Source: Rhodobacter sp. 24-YEA-8 (GTDB taxonomy: Bacteria; Pseudomonadota; Alphaproteobacteria; Rhodobacterales; Rhodobacteraceae). From it: 64,000 nucleotides of DNA. The stretch lies in contig NZ_FNSK01000001.1 of the NCBI RefSeq assembly GCF_900105075.1, positions 2,369,001-2,433,000 of the forward strand, given 5' to 3'. The notes under the pieces are model-generated. The model searched no databases. It had not been told where the DNA came from and saw only the letters and a program-made list of their open reading frames with translations. The translations under genes were made by a program, and so were the position numbers. Shown here piece after piece: positions 1-7,189 of this stretch (position 1 is its first letter; each line of letters opens with the position of its first letter).

Positions 1-678
1 TTCTTTCAGCTTTTCATCGCCCTTGCGGATCCCGACGCCGACGCCAAGCCCCAGCACCGCCGGATCATCGGCGACAGCGCCCATCGATTCACAGCAGGCC
101 TGACCATCGGGCGAGGCGAGGAAGGCATCAAGGGCGGTCGAATCCGCCTGGATCGCATCGACGCGGCCCGCGACCAGGTCCTGGTTCGCCTCGTCCTGGG
201 TCTGATAGGCTTTGATCTCGGAGGCCACGCCTGCGAAATGCTTCTCGGCATAGGCCTGATGGATGGTCGCAACCTGAACGCCGAGGATCTTACCCGTCAA
301 TCCGGCGGGATCCGGCGTGATGCCCGCGCCTTTCGCGGCGACGATCATCGAGGGTGTGTTGTAGTATTTATTCGAAAAATCAATAACTTTCAGACGTTCA
401 TCATTGATCGACATCGAATTCATGATCGCATCAATCTGACCTGCGGTCAAAGCGGGGATAATGCCGTCCCAGGCGGTGGGGGTGATGACACAGTCAAGCG
501 CTGCCGCCTTGCAGACCGCCTCCATCATCTCGATTTCCCAGCCGGTCCAGTTCCCAGAGGCATCGACGCTGGCAAAGGGCGGATAGGGTTCAGGCGCCAT
601 GCCGACGCGAACGGTCTCGGCAGCGGCCATACCGGTAAAGCCGATGGCAAAAGCGGCGGCGAGTGCGATTCTTTTCAT
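1..678 (-). CDS. Polar amino-acid ABC transporter substrate-binding protein (3' end outside window)
   Basis: This is the periplasmic solute receptor of a family 3 (HisJ/GlnH-like) ABC importer. The N-terminus is a Sec signal peptide (MKRIALAAAFAIGFTG, cut after AAA-E). It is followed by the typical receptor start VRVGMAPEPYPPF and by segments such as WDGIIPALTAGQIDAI and DLVAGRVDAI. I chose the second of two in-frame ATGs because an AGGGAG ribosome-binding site sits six bases upstream of it; the first ATG directly abuts that site. The gene runs off the left edge, so the C-terminus and any permease genes are not visible. It follows its ATPase gene in the same direction, at the end of a catabolic operon. 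Family membership is clear; the ligand cannot be told from sequence, although family 3 usually binds amino acids or opines. Confidence 0.9.
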   Translation of the reverse strand, partial: MKRIALAAAFAIGFTGMAAAETVRVGMAPEPYPPFASVDASGNWTGWEIEMMEAVCKAAALDCVITPTAWDGIIPALTAGQIDAIMNSMSINDERLKVIDFSNKYYNTPSMIVAAKGAGITPDPAGLTGKILGVQVATIHQAYAEKHFAGVASEIKAYQTQDEANQDLVAGRVDAIQADSTALDAFLASPDGQACCESMGAVADDPAVLGLGVGVGIRKGDEKLKE

Positions 679-709
679 AGTCATCTCCCTGTTTTGTTGG
701 CTGGTCTTC

Positions 710-1503
710 TTACGAGACCGATTTAAGAAACTGTTTAAGCCGGGCCGATTGCGGAGCACCGAAGAGCTGGTCAGGCGGCCCTTCCTCCTCGATCAACCCG
801 TTATAAAGATAGACAATATGGTCTGATACTTCGCGGGCGAATTTCATCTCATGCGTTACCAGCAGCATGGTGCGCCCTTCATCTGCCAGGCTGCGGATGA
901 CGGCGAGAACCTCACCGACCAGTTCCGGGTCAAGCGCCGAGGTCGGCTCGTCAAACAACATGGCGCGCGGCTCCATGCACAGCGCACGCGCGATGGCAGC
1001 GCGTTGCTGCTGACCGCCCGAGAGAAAGGCAGGATAGGCATCTTCCTTGGCCGAAAGGCCGACCCGGTCCAGCAGTTTACGGGCGGTCACAATGGCCTCG
1101 TCCTTTGGCTTTTTCAGCACATGGACCGGCACTTCGATCAGATTCTCCAGCACCGTCTTATGGGTCCAGAGATTGAACTGCTGGAACACCATGCCAAGGC
1201 TTTGGCGGATCCGCTCGATCTGGTGGCGGTCGGCCGGGGTGCCGTCGCCGCGGCAGCGCACCTCTTCCCCGCCGATCAGAATCCGCCCCGATGAGGGCGT
1301 CTCAAGAAAGTTCACGCAGCGCAAAAGCGTGGATTTCCCCGAGCCGGATCCACCGATCAGCGTGACCACATCGCCCTCTTTTGCCGAGATCGAGACCCCC
1401 TTGAGCACCTCATGCGGACCGAAGCTCTTATGCAGATCCTCGACCCGGATTGCCTCGGCTCTGGCTGCGATGCTGGCGGGGGGGCAGTGGTCGCGATGCT
1501 CAT
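710..1503 (-). CDS. Polar amino-acid ABC transporter ATP-binding protein, with apparent frameshift near its start
   Basis: This is the cytoplasmic ATPase (HisP/GlnQ family) of the importer. Walker A (GGSGSGKST), Q-loop (MVFQQFN), signature (LSGGQQQR), Walker B (MLFDEPTSALD) and H-loop (LLVTHEMK) are all present. The conserved N-terminal strand IRVEDLHKSFG is in frame but has no ATG, GTG or TTG upstream of it. The first in-frame start is a GTG at 1408, which would remove that strand and the A-loop aromatic. An ATG at 1503 would give a sensible N-terminus only if one C were added to the run of seven C (1478-1484 on the plus strand as G). So this is a sequencing indel, a phase-variable tract or a real lesion; 710-1408 is the minimal uninterrupted frame. 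The gene lies between the hydrolase gene and the receptor gene. Confidence 0.82.
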
Positions 1504-1527
1504 CAGGTCCGGTTGCCCCTTTTGTTG

Positions 1528-2310
1528 TTACTCCGCCTGCTCCCGGGCAAGCAGGAACCGGCGCACATGCGGCAGCACCTGTTCGGTCGCCTCAATGAAA
1601 ATCGCATGTTTCAACTCCGGAAGGATCACCAGTTCCGCCCCGGGCATTGCCCCGGCGATCAGCCCATTGAGACGAGGATTGCAGCCGCCGTCAAGCGCGC
1701 CGGTCAGAACCTGGGCAGATGTATGAATTTTATGCAGCCAGGGCGCCATTTCGGTTTCCGCATAAATATCAAACACATTCAGAAAGACTTCCGCCGGGGT
1801 ATCGACCACCTGCTGCTTGCGCCAGGCGATCACATCCGGGCGGGCGGCCACGAAAGCATCGGTGAACCAGCGCGCGGTCAGCGTATCCAGCACCGGGCCG
1901 ATGCCCTTTTCGCGCATCGCCTGTACCACCGCCCTGACCTTCGCGCTGTCTTCCTCGCTGCGGAAGGCGGCGGTCGACCAGAGGCCCAGCGAGCGCACCC
2001 GATCAGGGTAACGCCGCGTATAGGCCGGGCCGATCATCCCGCCCAGCGAATGGCCGGCGAAATGGGCGCGCTCGATGCCAAGCTTTGCCCGCAACGCCTC
2101 GAGATCATCAACAAGGTCATCAAGGCCAAAGCGGCCGGCGGGCTGCGGGCTTTCACCATGGCCCCGCAGATCATAGCTGATACAGGTGAAGCGGTCTTGC
2201 AGCCCTTCGACCAGCCGGGCAAAGGTGGCACGGCGCGCACCGATCCCGTGGATGAGGAAAAGCGGCGGGCCCTCGCCCGCCACCGAATAAGCGCAATCGA
2301 TCGCGGCCAT
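1528..2310 (-). CDS. Alpha/beta hydrolase
   Basis: A 260-residue cytoplasmic alpha/beta-hydrolase resembling 3-oxoadipate enol-lactonase (PcaD) and other small-molecule hydrolases. Visible landmarks are the oxyanion-hole HGIG near residue 21, the RGHGES turn near 49, and the nucleophile elbow GHSLGG with Ser88. The ATG has a GGAG site six bases upstream. Only three bases separate it from the stop of the tautomerase gene, so the two are probably translationally coupled. Its position after a flavin monooxygenase and a tautomerase suggests it hydrolyses a ring-opened or ester/lactone intermediate; that role is inference. The exact substrate is unknown. Confidence 0.88.
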   Translation of the reverse strand: MAAIDCAYSVAGEGPPLFLIHGIGARRATFARLVEGLQDRFTCISYDLRGHGESPQPAGRFGLDDLVDDLEALRAKLGIERAHFAGHSLGGMIGPAYTRRYPDRVRSLGLWSTAAFRSEEDSAKVRAVVQAMREKGIGPVLDTLTARWFTDAFVAARPDVIAWRKQQVVDTPAEVFLNVFDIYAETEMAPWLHKIHTSAQVLTGALDGGCNPRLNGLIAGAMPGAELVILPELKHAIFIEATEQVLPHVRRFLLAREQAE

Positions 2311-2313
2311 GGC

Positions 2314-2508
2314 TCACTCCGGTTTCGGGTCGGACCCGAGCCGCCCGCCAAAAGCCCAGTCGTGTTTCGCAACATCTGTAAAGACGATCTGAAGCGCTTC
2401 CGGCGTGCCACCGCAGGTTTCGACAAAGGCCTGGGTGAGGGCTTTGGCACAGGCACGCTTTTGTTCGACAGTGCGGCCTTCGAACATTTCGATACGGATC
2501 ATTGGCAT
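2314..2508 (-). CDS. 4-oxalocrotonate tautomerase-family protein
   Basis: A 64-residue protein starting Met-Pro, which supplies the catalytic N-terminal proline (Pro1 after Met removal) of the tautomerase superfamily. The pattern of a short strand (PMIRIEMFEGRT), a helix (EQKRACAKALTQAF) and a second strand (ALQIVFTDV) is that of a 4-OT subunit, which normally forms dimers of trimers or hexamers. An AGGA site precedes the ATG. The gene is 20 bases downstream of the luciferase-like monooxygenase gene and nearly touches the hydrolase gene. Such enzymes convert enol and keto forms of catabolic intermediates; which intermediate is handled here is unknown. Confidence 0.87.
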   Translation of the reverse strand: MPMIRIEMFEGRTVEQKRACAKALTQAFVETCGGTPEALQIVFTDVAKHDWAFGGRLGSDPKPE

Positions 2509-2528
2509 TTTCTGGTCCTTGTTTTCAC

Positions 2529-3557
2529 TTATGCAACTTTTTGGCGCATGGGCCGGATGGAGGGCATGACCTCTGCCGCAAAGCGGCTCATCATCTCCAG
2601 CGTGGCCTCCTGGGGCTGGCCGAAATTCGACGAGGCGATCACCTCATCGATCCCAAGTTCAGCATACCCTGCCAGCCTGTCGATCATCTCGGCCCGCGTA
2701 CAGATGAGCACGTTCTGGCGTAACTCCTCAACCGTCTGACGCCGTGGCAGCGGGCGGATCATGCCATGATCAACCAGGCCCGGTCCGCCAAACACATTGT
2801 CAAAGCTCTGGTAATAGTGATGCGCCCGGGCGGTCATCTGCTCCGCCTCTGCCTCATCACACGCAAGCCATAATGTGCGTTGCAGCGAAAGCCGCTGACG
2901 ATCCGGTCGGCCTGCCCGGGCGCGGCCGGAGTGGAATGCATCCACCTGACTGCGCAGGATCTCATGACTGGCCCCCAGCGGTGTGGTCTGGACAGAATAG
3001 CCCGTAGCTGCAGCCGCCTCGATCCCCGGCGGCGCCATGATCGCCAGCGCGAGCGGGACCGGATCTTCGGGGCGCGGCATGACTGTAAGCGCGTCAAAGC
3101 GATAGCGTGCCCCCTCCCATGCGACTTCTTCGCGTGTCAGAAGCGCCTCGAGAACGGCAAGGCTTTCTTCAAAAATGGCCCTGGTGTCTTCCATCGGAAC
3201 GCCGATCCGGCCGGTTTCAAAGCCGAATGCCCCCTTGCCGACCCCAAGCACAAGTCGCCCGTCACAAAGCGCCTGGGCCTGCACGACCTCACCGGCGAAG
3301 ACACGCATATCTCTGATCGGCAGCTGACAGATCGAGGTCGCAATTTCGAGCTCCCTGGTCACAGACGCGATTCTGACCGCAAGCTGCAGCGGCGAAGGGA
3401 CCAGCAAAATGTTGATCAGATGGTGTTCCGGAATTGCGACACCGCGATAGCCACAGGTTTCGGCATGAATCGCCTGGTCGGTCATCTCACGGTAGAGCTG
3501 CTTGCCCCCGGCCTCCCGGCTCAGGAGATGACTGCTGAGAAAATGTGAAAAATCCAA
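2529..3557 (-). CDS. LLM-class flavin-dependent monooxygenase
   Basis: A luciferase-like (bacterial luciferase/alkanesulfonate monooxygenase fold) FMN-dependent oxidoreductase of about 342 residues. Segments such as AETCGYRGVAIPEHH, SICQLPIRDMRVFAGEV and RLVLGVGKGAFGFE are typical of this class. The frame extends upstream to 3614, but I prefer the TTG at 3557. It has a strong GGAGGGG site five to six bases upstream and gives the usual N-terminus DFSHFLSSHLL; an upstream start would overlap the promoter. It is first in the operon with the tautomerase, hydrolase and amino-acid ABC genes. The pairing recalls RutA/RutD of pyrimidine catabolism in logic only. A reduced flavin must come from a reductase not encoded here. 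Confidence 0.86.
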   Translation of the reverse strand: MDFSHFLSSHLLSREAGGKQLYREMTDQAIHAETCGYRGVAIPEHHLINILLVPSPLQLAVRIASVTRELEIATSICQLPIRDMRVFAGEVVQAQALCDGRLVLGVGKGAFGFETGRIGVPMEDTRAIFEESLAVLEALLTREEVAWEGARYRFDALTVMPRPEDPVPLALAIMAPPGIEAAAATGYSVQTTPLGASHEILRSQVDAFHSGRARAGRPDRQRLSLQRTLWLACDEAEAEQMTARAHHYYQSFDNVFGGPGLVDHGMIRPLPRRQTVEELRQNVLICTRAEMIDRLAGYAELGIDEVIASSNFGQPQEATLEMMSRFAAEVMPSIRPMRQKVA

Positions 3558-3583
3558 TCGCCGCCCCTCCAATCTGCACGAAC

Positions 3584-3614
3584 GTACAATTGTACATCCG
3601 AACAAACCTGTCAA
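3584..3614 (-). promoter_or_regulatory. Candidate promoter with palindromic operator for the monooxygenase operon
   Basis: Reading the minus strand, a perfect -35 box TTGACA (3614-3609) is followed by the 12-bp perfect palindrome GTACAATTGTAC (3584-3595). The palindrome covers the expected -10 position: TACAAT with a 14-base spacer, or AATTGT with 17. An AT-rich palindrome over the -10 region in GC-rich DNA looks like a repressor operator, which would make the operon inducible. The regulator is not next to it. Boxes and palindrome are seen; the function is inferred. Confidence 0.5.
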
Positions 3615-3694
3615 CAGGGAAGAACAGTCTGGGAAAACATCCCCAGCCAGTTACAAAACCGAACGAATGGAGGGAAGCCGGCAGCCAGGTGCGT

Positions 3695-3740
3695 CGGAGT
3701 TTTAAGAAAAACTCCGGTCCGGTTTCTGTTCAGAAACCGG
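3695..3740 (-). terminator. Tandem hairpins downstream of engB
   Basis: Two adjacent stem-loops begin three bases after the engB stop codon. The first (3719-3740) has a 9-bp stem CCGGTTTCT/AGAAACCGG. The second (3695-3716) has a stem CGGAGTTTT/AAAACTCCG. They are two bases apart with 4-base loops. There is no long U-tract. The same double-hairpin layout occurs after parC at 32045-32093. Confidence 0.6.
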
Positions 3741-3743
3741 CTC

Positions 3744-4394
3744 CTATTCCAGCGTTGCGATCACGGCGCGCAGGGTCTCGACGCCCTCGCCCTTTTCTGA
3801 ACTGGTCACGATGATCTCGGGATAAGCGGCCGGATGCTTTTGCAAAGCCTGTTTCACCTGCTCGATATTGGCCTCGCGGGTGGCGAGATTGACCTTATCC
3901 GACTTGGTCATCACAACCTGGAAGGTCACCGCCGACCGGTCGAGCAGGCCCATGATCTCGTCATCTACCGCTTTCACGCCATGCCGCGTGTCGATCAGAA
4001 CAAAAGCACGCCGCAAGGTCTGACGCCCGGCAAGATAGGATTTGAGCAATTCCTGCCATTTGCGCACGATAGCCACCGGGGCTTCGGCGAAACCATAGCC
4101 GGGAAGGTCAACCAGATAGCGGCTGTCGCCGAGGGTAAAAAAGTTGATCTCCTGCGTCCGACCCGGGGTATTGGACGCGCGCGCGAGGCTTTTGCGCGTG
4201 GTCAGCGCATTGATCAGGCTGGATTTTCCGACATTGGAGCGACCGGCAAAGCAGACCTCCACACGATCAGCCGGTGGCAGCGCCGCCATGGTGGTCACGC
4301 CCTTCACGAAATCGACTGGTCCCGCAAAAAGCAGCCGCCCGGTTTCGCGCGCCGCGTCCTCCGGTTCTGCAGCAAGGGTAAACGCCATCGTCAT
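3744..4394 (-). CDS. engB: Ribosome biogenesis GTPase EngB (YihA/YsxC)
   Basis: A 216-residue TrmE-Era-EngA-EngB-family GTPase that assists late assembly of the 50S subunit. Nucleotide-binding motifs are visible in order: G1 GRSNVGKSS, the threonine region SNTPGRTQ (G2), G3 DLPGYGFAEAP and G4 TKSDK. An N-terminal stretch of about 45 residues precedes the G domain, as is common in alphaproteobacteria. Its start overlaps the stop of the MOSC gene by four bases (ATGA), so yidC, MOSC and engB form one transcription unit. The order yidC-MOSC-engB is familiar in Rhodobacteraceae, where argB often follows; here a paired hairpin terminator and an unrelated operon follow instead. Confidence 0.95.
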   Translation of the reverse strand: MTMAFTLAAEPEDAARETGRLLFAGPVDFVKGVTTMAALPPADRVEVCFAGRSNVGKSSLINALTTRKSLARASNTPGRTQEINFFTLGDSRYLVDLPGYGFAEAPVAIVRKWQELLKSYLAGRQTLRRAFVLIDTRHGVKAVDDEIMGLLDRSAVTFQVVMTKSDKVNLATREANIEQVKQALQKHPAAYPEIIVTSSEKGEGVETLRAVIATLE

Positions 4395-5152
4395 GCCAGT
4401 ACCTCGACCCTGTCTTGCGGGCGGATCTCACCGCCCTCCAGCACGGTGCCGAACACACCGAAATCCTGCACGCCGACGGTTTCCATCAGCGCATCCAATG
4501 TATCCGCATCAACCTGGCCGGTTTCCGGATTCGACATAGTGGCACGGCAGCGCCCCACTCTTTCGCGAATCTCAAGCACGGTGGCGCCAATCCGCAACCG
4601 CCGTCCTACCCAGTTCATCTCTTCCCAGGGCGCGAAACCATCAACCCAAAGATTGCCGCGCCAGCGATGGATTGAGAGGTCGCGCTTCATCTTCTGCCCG
4701 AGTGCGGCATTTGAGGCGAGGTTTTTGATCGAAACGCTGGCATAGGCCGTGTCTGTCATTGCGCGATCCGGCGCGTGCACCAGCGCGACCGGGCGAAACC
4801 GCAGCTGTGGGCTGATCGGCAGCACCCAGTCGATCAGCTTTTCGCCTTCGCTCTCGGGAAAGAAGACCAGGGGCGGCAGTTCCGGATGGGTGAGCCGCAT
4901 CTCGCCCGACACCTCATCGAACTGTGCCTCGATGGCCATCAGCGTCGGGCTGCGCGCCGCGCGCTGAAAGTTGATGCAGGGCTTCCAGGACGGCGCCGCG
5001 GGATCGAATTTCGACAGATCATGCGCGACGGCCCAGTGGCGATCCCAGGGCATCGCCTCGCCTTCCGACAGCCGAACGGACGCGAGTTGCTCGCGTCCGT
5101 GGGCCTTAATCGGGTGACGGAAGATTTGCGCGAGGCGCCCTTCACTGGTCAT
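4391..5152 (-). CDS. MOSC domain-containing protein
   Basis: A 253-residue protein with an N-terminal MOSC beta-barrel (RLAQIFRHPIKAHGREQL) and a C-terminal MOSC domain. Segments such as SVSIKNL and HRWRGNLWVDGFAPWEEM match the fold found in molybdenum cofactor sulfurases and mARC-type proteins. The conserved cysteine expected in MOSC enzymes may be the one in VGRCRATMSNPETGQ near residue 205. It overlaps yidC upstream and engB downstream by four bases each, indicating translational coupling. The cellular role of this standalone form is not established; binding a sulfur or molybdenum cofactor is inferred from the fold. Confidence 0.85.
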   Translation of the reverse strand: MTSEGRLAQIFRHPIKAHGREQLASVRLSEGEAMPWDRHWAVAHDLSKFDPAAPSWKPCINFQRAARSPTLMAIEAQFDEVSGEMRLTHPELPPLVFFPESEGEKLIDWVLPISPQLRFRPVALVHAPDRAMTDTAYASVSIKNLASNAALGQKMKRDLSIHRWRGNLWVDGFAPWEEMNWVGRRLRIGATVLEIRERVGRCRATMSNPETGQVDADTLDALMETVGVQDFGVFGTVLEGGEIRPQDRVEVLA

Positions 5153-7029
5153 TTCTTTTTCGCACTGCCTTTATCCGCGACCTTGCCGGCGGGCGCTTTA
5201 TTGGCATTGGCCGCCGCTTCCTTCTTGCGAAAGCCCGAACGGATATTGCCGAAGATATCCGGCTTGTGCCCGTGGCTGCGCATGATGATGAACTGCTGCG
5301 AGAAGGTGATGACGTTGTTGGTGATCCAGTAAACCACCAGGCCCGAAGCAAAACCACCAAGCATGAACATGAACACCCAGGGCATCCAGGCGAAGATCGA
5401 GGCCTGGACGGGATCGGTGGGCGCCGGGTTCAGCTTTTGCTGCAGCCACATGCTGATGCCGAGGAGGATCGGCAGCACGCCGATAAAGACCAGATGCAGG
5501 ATCGAGCCGGTCGCCGGTGCATCCCAGGGCAGCGCGCCGAACAGGTTGAAGAGCGATGACGGATCGGGCGCCGAGAGGTCCTGCAGCCAGCCAAAGAAAG
5601 GCGCATGCCGCAATTCGATGGTGACGAAGATCACCTTGTAAAGCGAGAAGAAGATCGGAATCTGGATCAGGATTGGCAGGCAGCCTGCCGCCGGATTGAC
5701 CTTTTTGTCGCGGTAAAGCTGCAGCATTTCCTTTTGCAGGCGCTGCTTGTCTTCGCCGGCCCGTTCCTTGAGCGCCTCCATCTCGGGCTGCAGCTCTTTC
5801 ATCCGCGCCATCGAGACATAGGATTTATAAGCCAATGGCAGCACGATCAGCTTCAGCACGAAGGTCAGTGCGATGATCGCAAGGCCCATATTGCCGATCA
5901 GACCATGGATCCAGTGCAGCAGCGCGAAGATCGGCTTGGTCAGGAAGTAGAACCAGCCCCAGTCAATCGAATCGATGAACCCGGGGATCGGTGCGCGAGC
6001 CTCATCGACCTTGGCACCGAACAGTTTTGACACGAAGCCTGGCTCGTTCTGATAGTCGCGGATCGCTTCCCATTCCTTGGCACCGACGAAGAAGCGGGTC
6101 GAGGTGGTGAGGCTTTGGCCCGGGGGCACGATCACGGTCGGCTGACGCGCCTCGGTCAGGTAGAGGTCATGCGAGGCCACATATTTCGTAACCTGGGTGA
6201 TCGGCTTGCCCTGTTCAGGCACCAGAAGCGACATCCAATAGTGATCGGTAAAGCCGATCCAGCCGCCATCCGAGGCTTCGACGACACTGGCCGGGGCGGC
6301 CTCGCGTTCAACCGGGTCGAGGGCGACGATGTTTTTATAGGTGGTTTCGGTCAGCTTGCCATCGGCGCGGGCAATGGCGCCTTCATGCAGGATGAAGAAG
6401 CTCTTCATATTTGCGGGCAGGCCATAGCGCTGGATCTGACCGTAATAGAACATCGAGGCATCGCCGGTGCCGCTGTTCGCAACCGTCTCATTGACGGTGA
6501 ACATGAACTCTTCATCCACCGAGATCTCGCGGGTGAAGGTCAGGCCCTTGCCATTGTCCCAGGTCAGTTTCGCAGGATTGCCCGGCGACAGCGCGCCGGT
6601 GGTCACCGGCGTCCATTCGGTTTGCGCCCCGGGCACATCGCCCTCGGTCAGCGAACCGGCGGGGCGCCAGCCGAAGAGCGCGAACCAGGCGCCCTGCTCG
6701 CCTTGCGGCGTCAGCAGACGGACAATCGGCGAGTCATCTTCGATGGTCTCGTGGTAATTTTTCAGACGCAGATCGTCGATACGGCCACCGCGCAGCGAGA
6801 TCGACCCTTCCAGCTGAGGCGTTTCCACCCGCAGACGCGGCGCTTCGGGAACGGGCTCCGAACCTGCGACAACGCCCGCCTCAGGCAAAGCGGCACCGGG
6901 TTGTTCCGTGGTGGCGGTCTCAACCGGAGCCGTCGTTTCCGGCGGAGGGAAGAGCCAGAACCACACCAGGATGACCAGAGCGCTGAGCACCATGGCGAGA
7001 ATGAGGTTCTTGTTGTTTTTCTCGTCCAT
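5149..7029 (-). CDS. yidC: Membrane protein insertase YidC
   Basis: A YidC/Oxa1 insertase of 626 residues that integrates and folds inner-membrane proteins, alone or with SecYEG. The N-terminal anchor is NLILAMVLSALVILVWFWLF. A large periplasmic beta-sandwich domain (about 60-360) and the conserved five-helix core follow, including the cytoplasmic hairpin with MARMKELQPEMEALKERAG and the segment NPAAGCLPILIQIPIFFSLYK. It ends in a lysine-rich tail (KVADKGSAKKK). I start it at the ATG at 7029 because MDEKNNKN directly precedes the anchor; the frame stays open upstream but codes nothing recognisable. Unusually for a yidC, rnpA and rpmH are not upstream: the preceding gene encodes an EAL protein. 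Confidence 0.96.
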   Translation of the reverse strand: MDEKNNKNLILAMVLSALVILVWFWLFPPPETTAPVETATTEQPGAALPEAGVVAGSEPVPEAPRLRVETPQLEGSISLRGGRIDDLRLKNYHETIEDDSPIVRLLTPQGEQGAWFALFGWRPAGSLTEGDVPGAQTEWTPVTTGALSPGNPAKLTWDNGKGLTFTREISVDEEFMFTVNETVANSGTGDASMFYYGQIQRYGLPANMKSFFILHEGAIARADGKLTETTYKNIVALDPVEREAAPASVVEASDGGWIGFTDHYWMSLLVPEQGKPITQVTKYVASHDLYLTEARQPTVIVPPGQSLTTSTRFFVGAKEWEAIRDYQNEPGFVSKLFGAKVDEARAPIPGFIDSIDWGWFYFLTKPIFALLHWIHGLIGNMGLAIIALTFVLKLIVLPLAYKSYVSMARMKELQPEMEALKERAGEDKQRLQKEMLQLYRDKKVNPAAGCLPILIQIPIFFSLYKVIFVTIELRHAPFFGWLQDLSAPDPSSLFNLFGALPWDAPATGSILHLVFIGVLPILLGISMWLQQKLNPAPTDPVQASIFAWMPWVFMFMLGGFASGLVVYWITNNVITFSQQFIIMRSHGHKPDIFGNIRSGFRKKEAAANANKAPAGKVADKGSAKKK

Positions 7030-7189
7030 ATTCTGAACCGCTGCCGCATGTAAGGAAGGATCAGCGGTCTTCAACAGAAGGGGGGGCGAAAGGTCAAGCG
7101 GTTTCGCCGGAAAAGCCGGCGAACCGGGCCGGTATCCGGCAGAACAGCGCATTCCGCCTGCAAGGGCACGGTGTTCGAAGGCGCGGGTT

